From positions 1 to 8,088 of the forward strand of contig CAUEYG010000048.1 in the NCBI GenBank assembly GCA_959021945.1: a DNA stretch of 8,088 nucleotides. The letters run 5' to 3'. Under the pieces are notes generated by a model. The model was not told the DNA's origin. It made no database searches and was given only the letters and a program-made list of their open reading frames with translations. Source of the DNA: an uncultured Eubacteriales bacterium. GTDB lineage: Bacteria; Bacillota; Clostridia; Peptostreptococcales; Anaerovoracaceae. Shown one piece after another: positions 6,555 to 8,088 of this stretch (its first letter is position 1; every line of letters starts with the position of its first letter). The translations under genes and the position numbers were made by a program.

Positions 6555-6635
6555 CATCTTATCTTTCATTATGCACAATGTCAAGGACCTCTGTAATTAA
6601 GGGCAGCGAATTAGAGCTCCTCTCTATGATTATGC

Positions 6636-7412
6636 TTACAGAAAAAGCTCCGGTTCTTTTCGGTCCAGACATTTTGACTCCAGCATAGCCTTTACTTTCA
6701 GGATCGGCTCTGCATCCAGGTATTTTGCTTGTTCCGGGCAACCTTTGATGCAGGCGCTGCACAGGATGCATCCAGGAGCTGTTACTTTTGGGTCAGTCTT
6801 GCTGATGACTTCCATAGGGCATTTGGCTGCACAGATTCCACAGTTTGTACAGGTTTCCTTAGTCTTTGGCCGAAAGGGCATATCCGGCATGGGATCTTTG
6901 TATGGTCTGTTTCCACTTACTGTCACAGGCTCTGTATCGCCTATTGACAATTTCTCAGAGATCCGTTGGCCGAATTCTTTTGCTTTCTGTACGTCTTCAG
7001 CATCAGGCCTTCCTTTGGCTACCTTTTCCGAATAAGAATGTTCTCCAATAAAAGCCCCTGCTCCTACAGGCAAAAATCCGTTCTGGCTAAAAAGATCATG
7101 CGCCTCTATTAAAGCATCCTCATAGGCTCTGTTTCCATAGACAGCCGCCAGGATAATTGGCGTGTTATGGCCTTTTATCTTTTGAAAAACTCCCTGCAAA
7201 ATTGCCGGAACCCTGCCTCCATACACTGGATAGCCTAATACCAATCTATCCTTTTGACTGAACTCAAAATTCCGGATCCGATTTTCCGGTTTTGTCAGAT
7301 CAATCATATCAGCCGTCTGAGCTCCTGAAGGAGAAAGTCCCTGGGCAATAGCCTTGGTAATCTTTTCACTGGTTCCGGTGGGACTGAAATACATAAGGGT
7401 TAATGGCTTCAT
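6636..7412 (-). CDS. EFR1-type flavodoxin/ferredoxin fusion protein
   Basis: This 258-residue protein joins two redox modules. The N-terminus is flavodoxin-like: the FMN phosphate-binding loop YFSPTGTSEKITKAI is at 8-22, and further flavodoxin-like stretches are LGYPVYGGRVP (59-69) and VYGNRAYEDA (91-100). The C-terminus carries two 4Fe-4S motifs: C188, C191, C194, C198 and C215, C218, C221, C225, each ending in CP. This layout matches the EFR1 family found widely in anaerobic Firmicutes, which are assumed to carry electrons between FMN and iron-sulfur clusters in the cytosol; the partners are generally unknown. The ATG has AGGAGG seven bases upstream. The gene follows the ABC-2 permease fragment by 11 bases, so transcription from upstream of that gene is likely. 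The length is normal for the family and no key cysteine is missing. Confidence 0.9.
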   Translation of the reverse strand: MKPLTLMYFSPTGTSEKITKAIAQGLSPSGAQTADMIDLTKPENRIRNFEFSQKDRLVLGYPVYGGRVPAILQGVFQKIKGHNTPIILAAVYGNRAYEDALIEAHDLFSQNGFLPVGAGAFIGEHSYSEKVAKGRPDAEDVQKAKEFGQRISEKLSIGDTEPVTVSGNRPYKDPMPDMPFRPKTKETCTNCGICAAKCPMEVISKTDPKVTAPGCILCSACIKGCPEQAKYLDAEPILKVKAMLESKCLDRKEPELFL

Positions 7413-7423
7413 CTCTTTTCCTC

Positions 7424-8002
7424 CTAATTGTCGACGCCTTTTCTTTTAAACAACAGAACAAATACGCCGATGGCAATTACAATCCAAATAAGGGCTACCA
7501 CAAAATAAAGAAGCGAATCTTTGGTGAGCAGCTGCCCCTTTACCAGGTTCATCACCAGCTCTACTACCGCATTGCAGGGTGTAGCTTTTGCAATAATCTC
7601 CGCAGTTTTATTGATCTGGGAAAAAATTGTTGGCAGTAAAAAGACCAGCATCAGCGGAATTTCGTATACACCTGCTGTCATTTGATCTCTTGCCGCCAAC
7701 CCTACGACTGCCCCCAAGATAATGAGGGGAATCGCTCCAATTACGGTCACAATGATAAATCCGGGAAGGATTGCAGCATCTACACCAAGCAGCAGAAAGA
7801 TAATGATATTGGTAATCAGCATAAAAGCGCTAGTCACCAGCATCTTTGACATACAAAATTCAAAGCCGCTTACGTTGGAAAGCATCAAGGTTCTCAGAGT
7901 GTGTTTTTCCTTTTCTTCTGCAATTGATGTAGCGGGAATCATAACTGCACCCATGGTCAGGTTCAATGCCAGAATCAAAGTCAGCAGATAACCTTCCGGC
8001 AT
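7424..8002 (-). pseudogene. ABC-2 type transporter permease, apparently 5'-truncated
   Basis: The frame encodes 192 residues with about five hydrophobic segments. It contains the ABC-2 permease signature IAEEKEKHTLRTLMLSNVSGFEFCMSKML (28-56), the cytoplasmic element that follows the second helix in complete permeases. Complete relatives carry an N-terminal helix and usually an extracellular region before this point, commonly giving 240 to 400 residues. Here the frame begins only about 25 residues before the signature. Upstream there is no Shine-Dalgarno sequence near the ATG at 8002, and a TAG lies ten codons before it in the same frame. The C-terminus is intact (LLFKRKGVDN). No ATPase gene is visible in the window. 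It is called a probable fragment; a shortened but functional permease, or a frameshift just outside the visible region, remain alternatives. It precedes the EFR1-type gene by 11 bases. Confidence 0.6.
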
Positions 8003-8086
8003 AGTGATATGATTGAACGGGGATTGCTACTCCACACCCAACAATATCGGTTTGATGCAGCCACCGGAAAAGGGTACGTTTCTTAA
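8003..8086 (+). other. Possible C-terminal fragment of an unrelated gene at the right edge
   Basis: On the plus strand the bases beyond the permease fragment read without interruption as SDMIERGLLLHTQQYRFDAA and then TGKGYVS, followed by TAA (8084-8086). The composition looks like genuine protein, whereas the minus-strand frame of the permease is closed here. I cannot assign a family. It may be the end of a gene that was joined to the permease by rearrangement, or a chance open frame of about 28 codons. Confidence 0.2.
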
Positions 8087-8088
8087 GG

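Noticed and set aside
6559..6771. 70-codon minus-strand frame beyond the EFR1-type stop
   Set aside because: It overlaps the ferredoxin cysteine region in another frame and shows no independent coding features.

Overview
The window looks like a chromosomal segment from a low-to-moderate GC, Gram-positive anaerobe of the Clostridia type. This is inferred from strong AGGAGG-type ribosome binding sites at most genes, an EFR1-type flavodoxin/ferredoxin fusion, a cytosolic M28 peptidase beside an NhaC-family transporter, and a lactate-permease-family carrier. No rRNA, tRNA, CRISPR array or intact insertion sequence was found. The species cannot be named from the sequence alone.

Layout. At the left edge a divergent minus-strand gene probably begins (only its first bases are present), facing a LysR-type regulator (157-1035, +). 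Next is a convergent minus-strand pair, transcribed as an LctP-family permease (1234-2745) followed by a small two-helix membrane protein (about 1037-1216). A 339-base divergent regulatory region (2746-3084) holds palindromes, a terminator-like hairpin, clustered CATATG hexamers and a possible short leader ORF. On the other side runs a plus-strand pair: an NhaC-family antiporter (3085-4470) and a cytosolic M28 metallopeptidase (4491-6476), ended by a hairpin terminator (6521-6554). A second minus-strand unit follows: an ABC-2 permease that appears to lack its 5' part (7424-8002), then an EFR1-type flavodoxin/ferredoxin protein (6636-7412).

How the genes may work together. The centre of the window is a transport-and-hydrolysis locus. 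Two secondary carriers of different families (LctP and NhaC) diverge from one control region, and the NhaC carrier is in an apparent operon with a signal-less M28 peptidase. A simple reading is that the NhaC-type carrier moves a small peptide, amino-acid conjugate or product, the cytosolic peptidase cleaves it, and the LctP-type carrier handles a carboxylate. This is inference; no substrate can be read from the sequence.

The right end carries the most unusual structure. The ABC-2 permease starts just before its second typical membrane helix, has no ribosome binding site and has an in-frame stop upstream. The flanking bases read well on the opposite strand as the C-terminal end of another protein. 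This suggests a rearrangement junction near position 8000.
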